Assembly: GCA_036346275.1 (NCBI GenBank)
Contig: CM070713.1
Location: 56,229,567 to 56,293,566, forward strand
DNA from: Otatea glauca
Taxonomy: Eukaryota; Streptophyta; Magnoliopsida; Poales; Poaceae
DNA: 64,000 nt
Direction: 5' to 3'
A model generated the notes under the pieces. It saw nothing but the letters and a program-made list of their open reading frames with translations. It did no database searches and had not been told where the DNA came from. This document shows positions 44,653 through 55,518 of the stretch, one piece after another. Position 1 is the stretch's first letter. Every line of letters starts with the position of its first letter. Position numbers and translations under genes: made by a program.

Positions 44653-45360
44653 AGAAGAGTTAGATGTAGCCCTTTTCTTAATGTAAAAAACTTTAGCATG
44701 TAACGAACTGAAGTTCGGCAAGTTCTGATCTGTCTTTTGCGCTTTCTTATTGTGATGAACGTTTGGCGACCATAGCTCTAGAAACCGCAGGGGTTGGTCA
44801 AGTGTAGGTTGGGGCGTTACTAATTTCGAGGGAAGCGCGAAGAGGACAGGGACTTCATTAAAAAACATTCACGCGCACTTGCGCGGGACCGGAGTGTTCC
44901 CGACCGATCAAGGGCCGCTCCGAGCGGGCACTTCCTTCTTCCGTGAAGCGCTACTTAGCAACCGTAGCCGCTGGGACGTAGGCCGTAGCACTTAGGTCAA
45001 GAGGGTTACCGTTTTGGGAGAATCCCGATAGTCGGTCGAGTCAGGCCGGGTGAGTCGTGAGCTGCTCATTCGCGGGAAAGGAGTGTTCCTGTCCGACCAA
45101 GGGTGGCTCCGAGTGGGCATTTTCTTCTTCCGCAAAATGCCACTTAGCAACCATAGCCGCTGGGGCGTAGGCCGTAGCACTCGGGTCGAGAGGATTGTCG
45201 TTTCGGGAGGGACCTTATGGTCGGGCCGGTCACCGGCCCGCGCAGTCTTGTTGGTGGAAACGACCGAAAGGGTATGCCAGTGAGTGGCCCCAGCGCTTGC
45301 GCGCGCATCGGGTATTCAGTTTTAAATAGGATAGAAGAGAGCGAGGGACAAGAAAGAGCT
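44653..45360. other. Region between the antisense gene and integrase, with a ~180-bp duplication
   Basis: Two copies of a block with 'gagtgttcc', 'gaccaagggtggctccgag', 'cttcttccg', 'acttagcaacc' and 'taggccgtagcac' lie at about 44888-45025 and 45076-45215. No coding region supported. The 3' end of the pol transcript region starts at 45361. Confidence 0.6.
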
Positions 45361-46634
45361 TTAGGGATAGAATCGCCTTAACTTTTCTATGTTCCACGCG
45401 TTGGAGAGGACGTCGCCATCCGTGTCCTTGAGTCGGAAGGTGCCGGGTCGGAGAACCTCCACGACGGTGAAGGGTCCCTCCCACGGCGGTGAAAGCTTGT
45501 GCTGTCTTTCTTTGGGTGAGCTGGCGCGAGACGGATCGCCCACACTGAATGACCGGCCTCGGACCTGACGACTGTGGTAGCGCCGCAGTGCTTGCTGGTA
45601 CTTGGCTGATCGTAGAGTGGCGATGTCTCGCGCCTCATCGAGCTGGTCGATGGCGTCTTGCTGTGAGACGAGCCCCCGTGCCTCGTTAAAGGCTTGTAGC
45701 TTCGGGGCACCGTACTCCAGATCGGTCGGTAGGACAGCTTCGGCACCGAACACCATGAAGAATGGTGTAAACCCGGTCGCCCGGGTCAGCGTGGTCCGCA
45801 GGCTCCAGAGAACGGAGGGTAACTCAGCCGCCCATCGCCCCGCAAATTTTTCAGTCGACTGAAGATCCGCGGCTTGAGCCCTTGGAGGACCATGCCGTTT
45901 GCGGCTTCGACCGGCCGTTGGTCAGCGGATGGGCCACGACGCTTGTCGAGCGGATATTGAAGTCGTCGCGAACTCGAGGAATTCCTTCCACGTGAACTGC
46001 GTCTTGTTGCCGGTGATGATGGAGTTTGGGACTCGAACCGAAAGACAATGTCGTGGAAGAAAGTGGCCGCCTGTACCGATGTGATCCTGGCGACCGGCTT
46101 GGCCTCTATCCACTTGGTGAACTTGTCCACCGCGATCAGGAGGTGGGTAAAGCCCCCGGGCGCCTTTTTGAAGGGCCCGATCAGATCGAGTCCCCAAACC
46201 GCGAATGGCCATGTGATGGGGATCGTCTGTAGGGTTTGTGCCGGAAGATGCATTTGCTAGGCGAAGAATTGGCACCCCTCGCAGGTGCGAACGATTTGCT
46301 CGGCGTCGGACATGGCGGTCGGCCAGTAGAAGCCTTGCCAGAAGGCTTTCCCTACTAGGGACCGAGGTGCGGCGTGGTGGCCACAGACACCACCATGGAT
46401 ATCGAGCAGCAGCCGCCTTCCTTGGTTAGCCAGAACACATTTCTGGAGAACTCCAGAGGGACTCCTTTTGTAGAGGTCTTCCCCGATCAGGACGAAAGAT
46501 TTCGCCCGACGAGCGAGGCATCGTGCCTCGGTCGAGTCGGTGGGGAGCGATCCATCGGTCAGCCGGCTGACGAAAGGCTGCCTACAGTCGGGATCGGTTA
46601 TCAGCACGCCGCGGTCAGACCCAGGCGACTTCAC
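45361..46634 (-). pseudogene. Integrase part of the Tat-type pol (frameshifted)
   Basis: The zinc-binding H-H-C-C motif lies in 46257-46634 (GVCGHHAAPRSL ... RTCEGCQFFA). The catalytic core start is in 45786-46253 (WAVWGLDLIGPF-like, HLLIAVDKFTKWIEAKP). The C-terminal region lies in 45361-45756 (VFGAEAVLPTDLEYGAP, PPWEGPFTVVEVLRPGTFRL). A TAG at 46254-46256 and at least two frame changes between about 46035 and 45790 separate the parts. The protein integrates element cDNA; this copy cannot make it. Confidence 0.85.
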
Positions 46635-46759
46635 ATCCGACCGCCCGGCGGCCGGAGTGGTCGCATCGGGCAGGTCGGGCGGTCGCTCGATCGCCGAGTC
46701 CAGCTGGACGGAAGGCTGTCGAAGATCGCAAACGAAGATCCCATTGTAGGCGAGATTGG

Positions 46760-47491
46760 CTAGGTAAGCAGGACGGAGGCGAGATTGGCTAGGTAATCGG
46801 CCTCACCATTGTAGCGTCTATAGCTATGGTGGAGCTCGAAACCCTTGAACCTTTCCTCGAGCTTGCGCACTTCCCAACAGTACGCGGCCATACGGGCGTC
46901 TCGGGGCTCCGCGACCTTCATGACTTGGTTGACGACCAGTTTGGAGTCTCCGTGAACGTAGAGTCGGCAAGCACCGAGTTCGGTAGTGATCCGGAGACCG
47001 TTGACGAGGGCCTCGTACTCGGCGACATTGTTGGTCGCATCGAAGAGCAGACGAACGGCGTACTGGAGCTTGTTCCCGAGCGGGGAAATGAGGACGATTC
47101 CTGCACCCGCGCCGTTTTTGGTGTATGACCCATCGAAGTACATTGTCCAGTACTCGGGGTCTTCAAGCGCTGGTGGCGATTGGGCTTCGGTCCACTCGGC
47201 GACGAAGTCAGCCAGGGCCTGCGACTTGATCGCCGTTCGAGGAACGTACGATACGTCGAGGCCATTGAGCTCGAGCGCCCATTTGGCTATCCTTCCTAAG
47301 GGGTCGCGGTTGTGGATGATTTCGCCAAGCGGTGACGTGGTCACCACTGTGACGGGATGCCGGTCGAAGTAATGGACCAAATTCCTCTTCGTGATGAGCA
47401 CCGCATAGGCGGTTCGCACTGCGGTACCGAGCTTTGGACTCGGAGAGGACTTCACTGATGAAGTAGACTGGCTGTTGTACATTGAGTACAT
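46760..47491 (-). pseudogene. RNase H region of the Tat-type pol
   Basis: The frame starts within the RT connection (LVHYFDRHPVTVVTTSPL, RIAKWALELNGLDVSY). It continues into an RNase H with the motifs MYFDGSYTKNGAGAGIVL, TNNVAEYEALVNGL and LYVHGDSKLVVNQ, whose acidic residues form the active site. An RNase H of this second, archaeal-like kind is a mark of Tat-lineage elements. It degrades the RNA strand during reverse transcription. Open over 243 codons, but out of frame with its neighbours. Confidence 0.8.
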
Positions 47492-47648
47492 GGCCTTCCT
47501 CCGCTCGCTCTACGACGAGGGCCGCACTGACGACTTGGGTCGTAGCGGCGATGTAGAGAGCGATGGTTCTTCCGTCTTTGGGCGACCCGATTGCGGGTGA
47601 GGTCAGGAAAGCCTTTAGTCGGGTGAGGGCTTCCTGAGCCTCCTAGGT

Positions 47649-48511
47649 TCAGCCGAATCGGTCGGACTTCTTGAGCAGCTTGTAGATCGGCATTCCGCGC
47701 TCGCCGAGGCGAGACACGAAACGGCTTAAGGCTGCCAGGCATCCGGTGAGCTTTTGGACCTCTTTCAGGTCGCCGACTGGGCCCATCTTCAAGATCGTCG
47801 AGATCTTCTCCCGGTTGGCTTCGATGCCACGCTCGGAGACGATGAAGCTGAGTAGCTTTCCTTTGGGGACCCCGAAAATGCATTTCTCGGGGTTGAGCCT
47901 TATCCGGTACCTTCGGAGGTTCGCAAAGGTTTCCTCCAGGTCGGGGATGAGGTCATCGGCCTTCCTAGTTTTGACGATGATGTCGTCGACGTACGCCTCG
48001 AGGTTACGGCCAATCTGATCACTGAAGCACGCTTGCATACACCGCTGGTATGTAGCACCCGCGTTTTTAGACCAAATGGCATTGTTACGTAACAGAACGA
48101 GCCGAACGGGGTGATGAAGGAGGTCGCGAGCTGGTCAGACTCCTTCACCGCTATCTGGTGGTAGCCCGAGTAGGCATCCAGGAAGGACAGGGATTCGCAC
48201 CCTGCAGTGGAGTCATCGACTTGGTCGATGCGAGGCAACGGGAACGGGTCCTTGGGACACGCCTTGTTCAGGCTCGTGTAGTCAATACACATCCTCCATT
48301 GCCCACTTCTCTTTTTTACAAGGACGGGGTTTGCCAGCCACTCGGGGTGGCGTACTTCTTTGACAAACCCTGCGTCCAAAAGCTTGGCGATCTCTTCCCC
48401 TATGACTCTGCGCTTCTCCTCGTCGAAGCGGCGCAGGCGTTGGGCGACCGGCCTTGAGATTGGTCGGATGTTTAAGGAGTGCTCGGCGACCTCCCTTGGG
48501 ATTCCTGGCAT
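47649..48511 (-). pseudogene. Reverse transcriptase of the Tat-type pol (frameshifted)
   Basis: The first part, 48511-48070, has LLDAGFVKEVRHPEWLANPV, WRMCIDYTSLNKACPKD and FLDAYSGYHQIAV, then FCYVTMPFGLK. A frame change near 48065 shifts the continuation to 48038-47649, which holds the YVDD active site (EAYVDDIIVKT) and LNPEKCIFGV. It ends in a TAG at about 47646. Family order is intact, so it is one RT broken by a small indel. Confidence 0.85.
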
Positions 48512-48574
48512 GTCGGATGACCTCCATGCGAAGATGTCTCGATTGGCGCGAAGGAAGTCGACGAGCGCGCTTTC

Positions 48575-49500
48575 CTATTTAGCGGGGAGCACGGCTCCAA
48601 CTCGCACGGTTTTGGCCATATCCTCGAGATCGACCGCAACCTCCTTCGTGTCCTTGGCGGACATGAAGGATCCGGTCCCTGACTTGCTGGAGTCGGGGGC
48701 GGATTCAGAGGTTTCCCCTCGGAGGTTCGCGAGTTCGGCTGAGGCGATGACCGTCGATGCCAACTCGCAACTGCTTCGCTCGCAGTTGTAGGCGAGCTGA
48801 AAAGATGAGGCCACGGTGATTACACCCCGTGGCCCAGGCATCTTTAGCTTGAGGTAGGTGTAGTTGGAGACCGCCATGAACTTGGCGTAGCACGACCTCC
48901 CCAGAATGGCGTGGTAGGAGCCGGGAAAATCCACCACCTCGAAGGTGAGGGTTTCGGTGCGAAAGTTGTCCGGTTCTCCGAAAGTCATGGGTAGGTCGAC
49001 CTGCCCGAGTGGGTGGGCCTGCTGGCCCGGAATGACGCCGTGGAAGGGCACCTTGCTCGGCCGGAGGCTCGAGCGGGGGACCCTCATGGCGTCAAGCGTC
49101 TCAACATACAGGATGTTGAGACCGCTGCCTTCGTCCATGAGCACCTTGGTCAGGCGCTTTGTCCCCATGATGGGGTCGACCACCAGCGGATATCTCCCCG
49201 ACTGCGGAATGTGGTCGGGATGGTCGGTCCGGTCGAAGGTGATCAGAGATTCCGACCAGCGAAGGTATTGAGGAACGGCGGGCGTCATCGTGTGGACCTC
49301 GCGGAAGGCGAGCTTGAGCCGCCGCTTATCGGCGTAGCATGCTGGCCCGCCAAAGATCATCAGGCAGCCATCGGGTTCTGGGAACTCGGCGTCAGGCCTC
49401 TCTTCCCCGGCCCGTGGGACCGGATCTGGCTTCTTTCCCTTGCCCCGCGGTGTTGCGGGAGCGCCGGAGAGGAAGCGCTTCAGGACTTGGCAGTCCCGGT
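48575..49500 (-). pseudogene. Zinc-binding spacer and aspartic protease of the Tat-type element
   Basis: The frame carries a CPHHGFPVKHKYRDCQ motif near 49540-49490, then GGPACYADKRRLKL, the protease block VLMDEGSGLNILYVETLDAM (about 49150-49090), and FHGVIPGQQAHPLGQVDLPM. It ends VGAVLPAK at 48575. The D-x-G-S-G active-site variant is usual for Tat elements. Open over this stretch, but preceded by a frame change from gag. Confidence 0.75.
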
Positions 49501-49574
49501 ACTTGTGCTTGACAGGGAACCCGTGGTGCGGACACGGGCTCTCCATCAGCTTTTCGAAGTGGTCGGGCGCGACC

Positions 49575-50964
49575 GTCGGTCGCGCTTGCTGCTTGGCGGG
49601 GTAGTTGGCAGCCGCGACCAGGCGGCCTCCTTGGCCTTGCTTCCCTTGCCGCTTCCGCTTGTCGGAGCGGTTGGGAGGGGATCCGGCTCGAGCGCCGGGC
49701 TCTTGCTTGGCCTTCCCCTTTCGAAGATGTCCCCCACAGCCTCTTCGCCAGAGGCGTGGTTGGTGGCGATGTCCAAGAGCTCCTTGGTGGTTCTGGGTTT
49801 GACGCAGCCCTGTTTGTGCACCAAGGCCTTGCAGGAGGTGCCGTAGATGAACGCCCTGACGACATTGGCGTCGGAGATGTCGGAGAGCTCGTTGCATTAT
49901 CGGGAGAAGAGCCGGATGTAGTCCCGGAGAGTCTCTCCCGGTTGCTACTTGCAGCTCTTCAGGTCCCAGGAGTTTCCGGGGCGCTTGTAAGTGCCCTGGA
50001 AGTTGCCGACGGAGAGGCTCTTCAAGTCGACCCAGTTCCTGATGGTTTTTGGCGGAAAGTACTTGATCCAGGCTCGAGCCGAGTCTGCTAGGTAGATGGG
50101 GAGGTATTGGATGATGAAGAGGTCATCCGCAGCTCCTCCCGCCTGGCATGCGAGCCGGTAATCTTCCAGCCAGACACCGAGGTTCGTTGCCCTAGTGTAT
50201 TTGGCTATGGTTGTCGGCGCCCTGAACATAGTAGGGAAATCCGCGTGGCGGATCCCCTGACAGAAGGCCCGTGGTCCCGGACCATTGGGGCTCAGGCTGC
50301 GATCGTCGCAGCGACCGCTGTCTACGACCCGTGACCGGGCCGCTTCGTCCGCCGCTTTTTTCCGCGCTTCAATGGTAGCGCGGACGTCATAATCATTGCC
50401 GAGGCACTGGCGCACCGGGGTGTGTGAGGCCTGGGGCCGTTGGCGCTGTGCTGCCGTCTTCGCTGGACCCAGCCGGTTCCGAGCGGCGGTGTGGCTCGGT
50501 TGGTTGGAGGAGGCGCCCGAGTGGTGGGAGCCGGAGCCCTGCATGTGCTGCACGGCAGCTCGTTCGACCAGCCTCTGGAGGTTCTGGTACGTCGCCTTGG
50601 CCTCCGGGTCGTCCGGCTCGGGAATGCCACGGAGCAGCATTGCGGCCACGGCCACGTTTTGGCTCGCGTGGGGGAAGAACGGAGGGCCATCGGATTCCTC
50701 CGCCAGCTTGCGATGTACCTGACGCGCGCGTCCGCGCGCAGCGCCAGGCGCGAGTGGAGGCTCGGGCTGACTTTGCTCCAGGTCGGCCTGGAGTTTGTCG
50801 AGCTCGGCCTTTCGGGCCTCCAGCTCCTCGCTCAGCGCGCTCGCGCTGGTATTCCTCTTCCTACGCTCTGGTACGCTGGATGAGGACTCCCGTAGTCGTG
50901 GGGGTTGCAGTCGGATCGACCATACCCGCCATGTTGCACTCGCGAGAGTGTGGCCGGCTGGCAA
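49575..50964 (-). pseudogene. gag of the Tat-type element
   Basis: The N-terminal part has a coiled-coil region (LSEELEARKAELDKLQADLE). The capsid-like region has MFRAPTTIAKYTRATNLGVW, LEDYRLACQAGGAADDLFII and YLADSARAWIKYFPP. A stop at about 49942 and a second near 49897 interrupt it before RAFIYGTSCKALVHKQG and LLDIATNHASGEEAVG. Gag forms the particle in which reverse transcription occurs. Not functional here. Confidence 0.8.
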
Positions 50965-51382
50965 CGTGCTCCACGTCGGAGCTGGAGTCGTGGCTGGAGG
51001 AGTCCTCGAGCAGGTCGTAGACAGAGGCCGGCATATAGCCGGCCATCACCACGAGGTGCGAGCCCACGGGGGGTGACATTGCCACCTGCCCGGGCTCAAG
51101 GGCGTCGTTGCCAGAGACGGGGCAGGGCTTGGTAGGCTTCGGCTTTGAGGTTCGCACGGGAGCCTCGAGCCGGAGGTTGCCAAGATCGCCGGAGACGGAG
51201 CCCAGGTTCCCAGTGGGTGCCTGGTCTCCAAGCGGCGGGGACGAGCATGAGCTCTCCGCCGGGTGGCGACAATCGAGGAGCCGGCGATCCAGCTCCTTGA
51301 CGCGAAGACGCCGTCGCGGGTGAAGGAAGCCATCAAGGAAGCGAATGGGAATCTGGAGATGATGATGACGACGCGCAAAGCC

Positions 51383-51400
51383 ACCTACCTGGCGCGCCAA
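51383..51400 (-). other. Primer-binding site of the Tat-type element
   Basis: On the minus strand TTGGCGCGCCAGGTAGGT follows the 5' LTR after one base. Position and the TTGG/TGGCG start fit a PBS. I do not assign the tRNA. Confidence 0.6.
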
Positions 51401-51401
51401 C

Positions 51402-52293
51402 TGTCGGCGTTTCGAGCACCGGCGAGTGAATTTGTAAGTCTAAGGGGCCGCGCGTTCCCTCTCCTTGAATGGTTAGACTCAGGAGTCCAAGATATATACT
51501 GGTTCAGGCCGAATGTCCCTACTCCAGTTCATGTGGTGGTGATGTATTGCTTTAGGTGCAGATGGCTGCACGGTTTTTACAAGCGGGGGCTTGAAAGCTT
51601 AAGAACGTATGAGTTAGTGCTGCCTCTTCGTCCGGGTCCAGAGAAGGGCGCCCCCCTTATATAGCCGAAGGGGGGCAGGTTACATGGAAAACTGGCGAGA
51701 AGAGATGAGGTGATCTATACTGTGTTGGGAGCTCCGGTCCTCTGTCTTGGCGATTCAGCGGCTGCCTTGCCCCATACCGGGTTGATGAACTTGCTGAGCA
51801 GAGCAGTTTGCCATTTCCTTGGGAAATAGCGCACCTGCCCTCTACAAGTCTGACAGGCACTGGCGTTTGCTTCGGGAGGGAGCGCGTCTTCGCATCGCGC
51901 GTGTCTGGTCGATGAGACCAGGGCTTGACTTTGGCGATCTCCTCGCTACCTCGGAAAGGAGCCACCTGCCCCTGCACAGTCACTCTGAGCCGTTGTGTCC
52001 GTGGGGTACGTGGCTAATGGCTGGCGGAGGCCCGACACGTGGCCCGCGGTGGAGATCGCTTCAGCTTGGTCGGAGCTCGTGGGGAACCTGACCCGTGGCG
52101 GAGGTCGGCCGCCCCATCGGGTCGGAGGTGAGCTTGGAGAAGCTCGTTAGGTCGGGGGCTAGACCGAGGCAACCCATTGAGTCGGGGACAAGCGTCCCCT
52201 GTGGCCCCACGGGGCCTTTGGTCGGAGTCGGTCTTGGGCCAGCCCGTTCGCTACCCCGGGCCGTTGGGGTACCCTTGGTATGAGTATTCGTCA
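51402..52293 (-). repeat. 5' LTR of the Tat-type element
   Basis: 892 bp. On the minus strand it begins TGACGAATACTCATACC and ends GCTCGAAACGCCGACA. A TATA box (GGCTATATAAGG, 51657-51667) and the downstream transcribed part are present here and missing in the other LTR. Confidence 0.9.
51657..51667 (-). promoter_or_regulatory. TATA box in the 5' LTR
   Basis: CTATATAAG on the minus strand, in the expected place between U3 and R. Its counterpart in the 3' LTR has been deleted. Confidence 0.7.
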
Positions 52294-52298
52294 CTAGC

Positions 52299-52513
52299 CT
52301 TTTAATGCGTGCGCAAAGCGACCTTGGCAGGGAGATCATGGAGGAGGCGGACGTACTACTGGTACGAGTAGGCCAGATGGACAGGCTCGAGGTCACGATA
52401 GACTTCTTGCGAGGGGTGTTGCAGCGTGTACGCCAGAGGGCCGCTCGCATCGTCCAGCTTACGTCCTGCAGGAGGCCTAGAGACGATGATGTCCTACAGG
52501 TTCACGGACGTGC
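52299..52513 (+). pseudogene. PMD gene piece, 3' part, after the gypsy insertion
   Basis: The frame SDLGREIMEEADVLLVRVGQ, then LQRVRQRAARIVQLTSCRRP and DVLQVHG, fits the C-terminal tail of MULE-borne PMD proteins. That tail usually has a helical Arg-rich segment followed by 'DVxVxG'. Joining at the CTAGC duplication restores an ordinary intron between this and the part ending near 37994. It ends abruptly where copia sequence begins. Confidence 0.5.
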
Positions 52514-53441
52514 CTTATTGATGTTTGGGGTCCTGCTCTTGCATCTTCAGGTGGTTTTAAATTTATATTAGTTTTGTTGATGATTTCAGTCGATACACAT
52601 GGATATATCTCCTTAAACATAAATCTGATGTAGAGCAAGTGTTCTATGCCTTCCAAAATCATGTTGAGCGCCTCTTCAACACCAAAATTCGTGCTGTTCA
52701 GTCTGATTTGGGTGGCGAATACCATAGACTTCATCGTTATTTTCAGCGCACTGGCATCTCTCATCGCACTTCATGTCCTCACACATCCCAGCAAAATGGA
52801 ATTGCCGAGCGTAAACACCGACATTTGGTTGAGACTGGCCTTGCCTTACTAGCACACTCCTCTCTTCCAGGTCGCTACTGGGATGAAGCTTTTCTCACGG
52901 CATGTTATCTTATTAACCGTATGCCTAGCAAGATTCTTCAAAACATGACACCTATGACTCGCGTCTTGAATATTTCACCTGATTACTCCTTCCTTCGCAT
53001 TTTTGGATGCGCATGTTGGCCCAGTTTTTGAAACTATAACTCTAGAAAATTAGAGTTTCGGTCCAAAATTTGTACTTTTCTAGGATACAGTCCTTATCAT
53101 AAAGGTTACAAATGTTTGGATCAGTCCACGGGACGAATTTACATTTCCCGTGATGTAATCTTTGATGAAAGAGTTTTTCCTTTTGCTTCTGGAGCCTCTT
53201 CAGATTTATCAACTCTCACTGCTCCAGTCTCCTTTCCAGTGTCCGAGCCAGTTGTACAGAATGCTCATGTGCGCAATTACAATTTATCGTTGCTACCCAC
53301 TTACTCTTTTGATGCAGCTGCAGCTTCGATCAACATTCGCCCGGGGATGCATGGAGTGCATGGTGAGCCGCATCGTGAGCCTCCCATCACCGGCGATCTA
53401 CCTGGGCCGATTTTAGCTCATCAAGCGCCTGAAACGGATTA
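52514..53441 (+). pseudogene. copia integrase (core to C-terminal linker), broken
   Basis: LIDVWGPALASSGGFKF at the left end carries the first catalytic Asp. After a frame change near 52560 the frame has VQSDLGGEYHRLH (second Asp) and CPHTSQQNGIAERKHRHLVE (third, Glu). A TGA at 53029-53031 interrupts the GC-type FGCACWP block. The frame resumes with FLGYSPYHKGYKCLD and runs to a TAG at 53440-53442. Confidence 0.8.
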
Positions 53442-53707
53442 GGCTTCCATTGACTCAGCCTCGATGACAGGTCCCGAGTCCGGCACGACTGCCTCTTCGA
53501 CACCTATGTCGCCATCTCGGTTTAGAAACTGCTCCGCCTTCTGTTCACGAGCAGGTACATCCGATGGTCACTCATCTGTGCAACAATGTTGTGCGACCTC
53601 AGTGACTCACTAATGGTACTGTCTGCTATGATCCTTCGCGTCGGGCTTTCTTTGCAGAACCTACATCTCATCGTATTGCTCTCGCAAATCCGACATGGCG
53701 AGAGGCT

Positions 53708-54650
53708 ATGGAGGCAGAATTTCGTGCCTTGCAACAGAACCAGACCTGGAGTCTTGTGCCTCGACCTCCTAGCACTAATATTGTTAGCTGCAAATGGGTT
53801 TTTAAAACCAAGCACAAGGCAGATGGCTCTCTAGATAAACACAAAGCCAGGCTGGTTGCTCGAGGGTTCACACAGTGCTATGGTATTGATTACTCACACA
53901 CTTTCAATCTAGTTATCGAACCAACAACAGTTCGCCTTGTTTTATCTTTGGCAATGGCTCATAGATGGCACCTGCGTCAAGTGGATATCAGTAATGCATT
54001 CTTGCATGGTCTTCTCAATGAAGATGTTTACATGCATCAGCCACCTGGTTTTGAGGATCATCACCGTCTGCATCTTGTGTGTAAACTCAACAAAGCCATA
54101 TATGGTCTTAAGCAGTCTCCAAGAACTTGGCATTCTCGGTTGAGTGATAGGCTTCATCAGCTGGGTTTCGTTTCCTCCAAGGCAGACACAACTCTTTTCA
54201 TGCTTCATTACGATGATGTCACCATTTATATGCTGGTTTATGTTGATGATATTGTCATTGTTGGTTCCTCCTCCAGTGCAGTTGATGCTCTCATTCGCCG
54301 ACTTTTAGCTGATTTCCCTGTAAAGGATCTCGGTCGCTTGCACTACTTTCTTGGTCTTGAGGCTGCTTACAATTCAGGGGGAATGACACTCACTCAGCAT
54401 AAGTATGCCATTGATTTGCTTCATCGTGCATGTATGGAGAATTGTAAGTCTGTCCCTACGCCTATGGTAGTCACTGAAAAGTTATCTAGTGGACTTGGCC
54501 AAGCACTCAGTGATGATGATGCTTTCAAGTATCGAAGCATTGTTGGAGGCCTGCAATATCTCACTTTGACACGACCAGATATCTCTTTCGCGGTCAACAA
54601 GGTCTGCCAATTCTTGTCCAAGCCTACTGATGTGCACTGGGAGGTAGTAA
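53708..54650 (+). pseudogene. copia reverse transcriptase
   Basis: All copia RT landmarks are present: WVFKTKHKADGSLDKHKARL, ARGFTQCYGIDY, VDISNAFLHGLLNEDVYM, PPGF, LNKAIYGLKQSPRTWH and the YVDD active site (MLVYVDDIVIVG). GRLHYFLGLE, YRSIVGGLQYLTLTRPDISF and VCQFLSKPTDVHWE follow. The frame is open for the whole RT. One base is missing near 54647 (GTAGTAAGCG), shifting the frame just before the conserved block that leads into RNase H. Confidence 0.9.
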
Positions 54651-55191
54651 GCGAATATTGCGATATATCAAGGGAACCCTTACTATTGGACTAAATTTCC
54701 GGAAGTCATCCTCTTTGCTTCTTAGTTTGTTTACCGATGCTGACTGGGCTGGTTGTTCTGATGATCGTCGGTCGACTAGCGGATTCGCGGTGTTCTTAGG
54801 GCCGAACCTTATCTCTTGGAGTGCTCGGAAACAACCTACGGTATCTCGATCAAGCACCGAAGCAGAATATAAGGCTCTCACAAATGGTACAGCTGAAGTC
54901 ACATGGATCCAGTCATTATTGCAAGAATTGAGATTTTTACAGTCACGACCTCCTGTTCTATGGTGTGATAACTTAGGTGCAACTTATCTCACAGTCAATC
55001 CGGTGTTTCATGCTCGTACAAAACACATTCAGGTCGATTTCCACTTTGTGAGAGAAAAGGTTGCACTTGGAGCCCTTGAAGTTTGTTATGTCTCTTCTGC
55101 TGATCAAGTGACTGATGCATTCACCAAACCGGTTACAAAACAAATGCTTGATCGCTCCAAACGCAATCTCAACCTAGTGGCTACCGGTTGA
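54651..55191 (+). pseudogene. copia RNase H
   Basis: In the frame after the indel: ILRYIKGT, LFTDADWAGCSDDRRSTSGF, LISWSARKQPTVSRSSTEAE, VLWCDNLGATYLTVNPVFHA, RTKHIQVDFHFVREKV and DQVTDAFTKPV. All catalytic acidic residues are in place. Stop TGA at 55189-55191, right before the polypurine tract. Confidence 0.9.
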
Positions 55192-55203
55192 GATTGAGGG
55201 GAA

Positions 55204-55460
55204 TGTTAAACATCCTTGACAGCGGCGACATGTTTAGAGATGCTATAACATATTCTCTGTGTATGTACAGAAAGTCCTTGATTGTAGCAATTCTGTTGTA
55301 ATCAGGAATTATTCCTGACCATGTATTCCTCTTGTCAATTATATAAATAGGAAGCAACCCGATGGGTTCTTGTGTGGCAAAATCATTCTTTTTATGTCCC
55401 TTTCCAGTTGCTGCTGCGTTATTGATTTGGACGCTCCGAACCTGTAACTTCATTAACGTT
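55204..55460 (+). repeat. copia 3' LTR (right border approximate)
   Basis: Begins TGTTAAACATCC directly after the polypurine tract. It has a TATA-like 'caattatataaataggaagc' near 55340-55355. The end is not certain; 'ctgtaacttca' (to 55452) or 'cattaac' (to about 55457) are the candidates. No second LTR in the window. Confidence 0.65.
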
Positions 55461-55518
55461 AATGCAGTTATCTAAGACGACTTATCTGCAATACAGCAGT
55501 AAGTCTAAAATCTACGAA

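Larger units (their letters stand above)
38056..52293 (-). mobile_element. Full-length Ty3/gypsy retrotransposon, Tat/Retand type, 14.2 kb
   Basis: Both ends are LTRs (TGTCGGCG...TCA on the plus strand), with the 5-bp target duplication CTAGC at 38051-38055 and 52294-52298. Sense is minus: 5' LTR 52293-51402, PBS just inside, gag, protease, reverse transcriptase, RNase H, integrase (about 50960-45360), then about 6.6 kb of extra DNA before the 3' LTR. The long spacer with genes on the opposite strand, and the pol order with an RNase H of the second (archaeal-like) kind, are typical of the Tat lineage (RIRE2, Grande, Cinful). Several frameshifts and stops make it non-functional. Confidence 0.9.
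52514..55460 (+). mobile_element. Ty1/copia retrotransposon, 3' half
   Basis: The integrase core, reverse transcriptase and RNase H appear in copia order on the plus strand. A polypurine tract (ATTGAGGGGAA, 55193-55203) and a 3' LTR follow. The 5' LTR, gag, protease and integrase zinc finger are absent. The left end is a sharp junction with the PMD remnant, with no LTR, so it is a deletion or recombination breakpoint. Confidence 0.85.

Noticed and set aside
38056..45000. Separate second retrotransposon on the plus strand left of gag-pol
   Set aside because: One pair of LTRs and one CTAGC duplication enclose the whole region, and Tat-type elements are known for antisense genes in this place.
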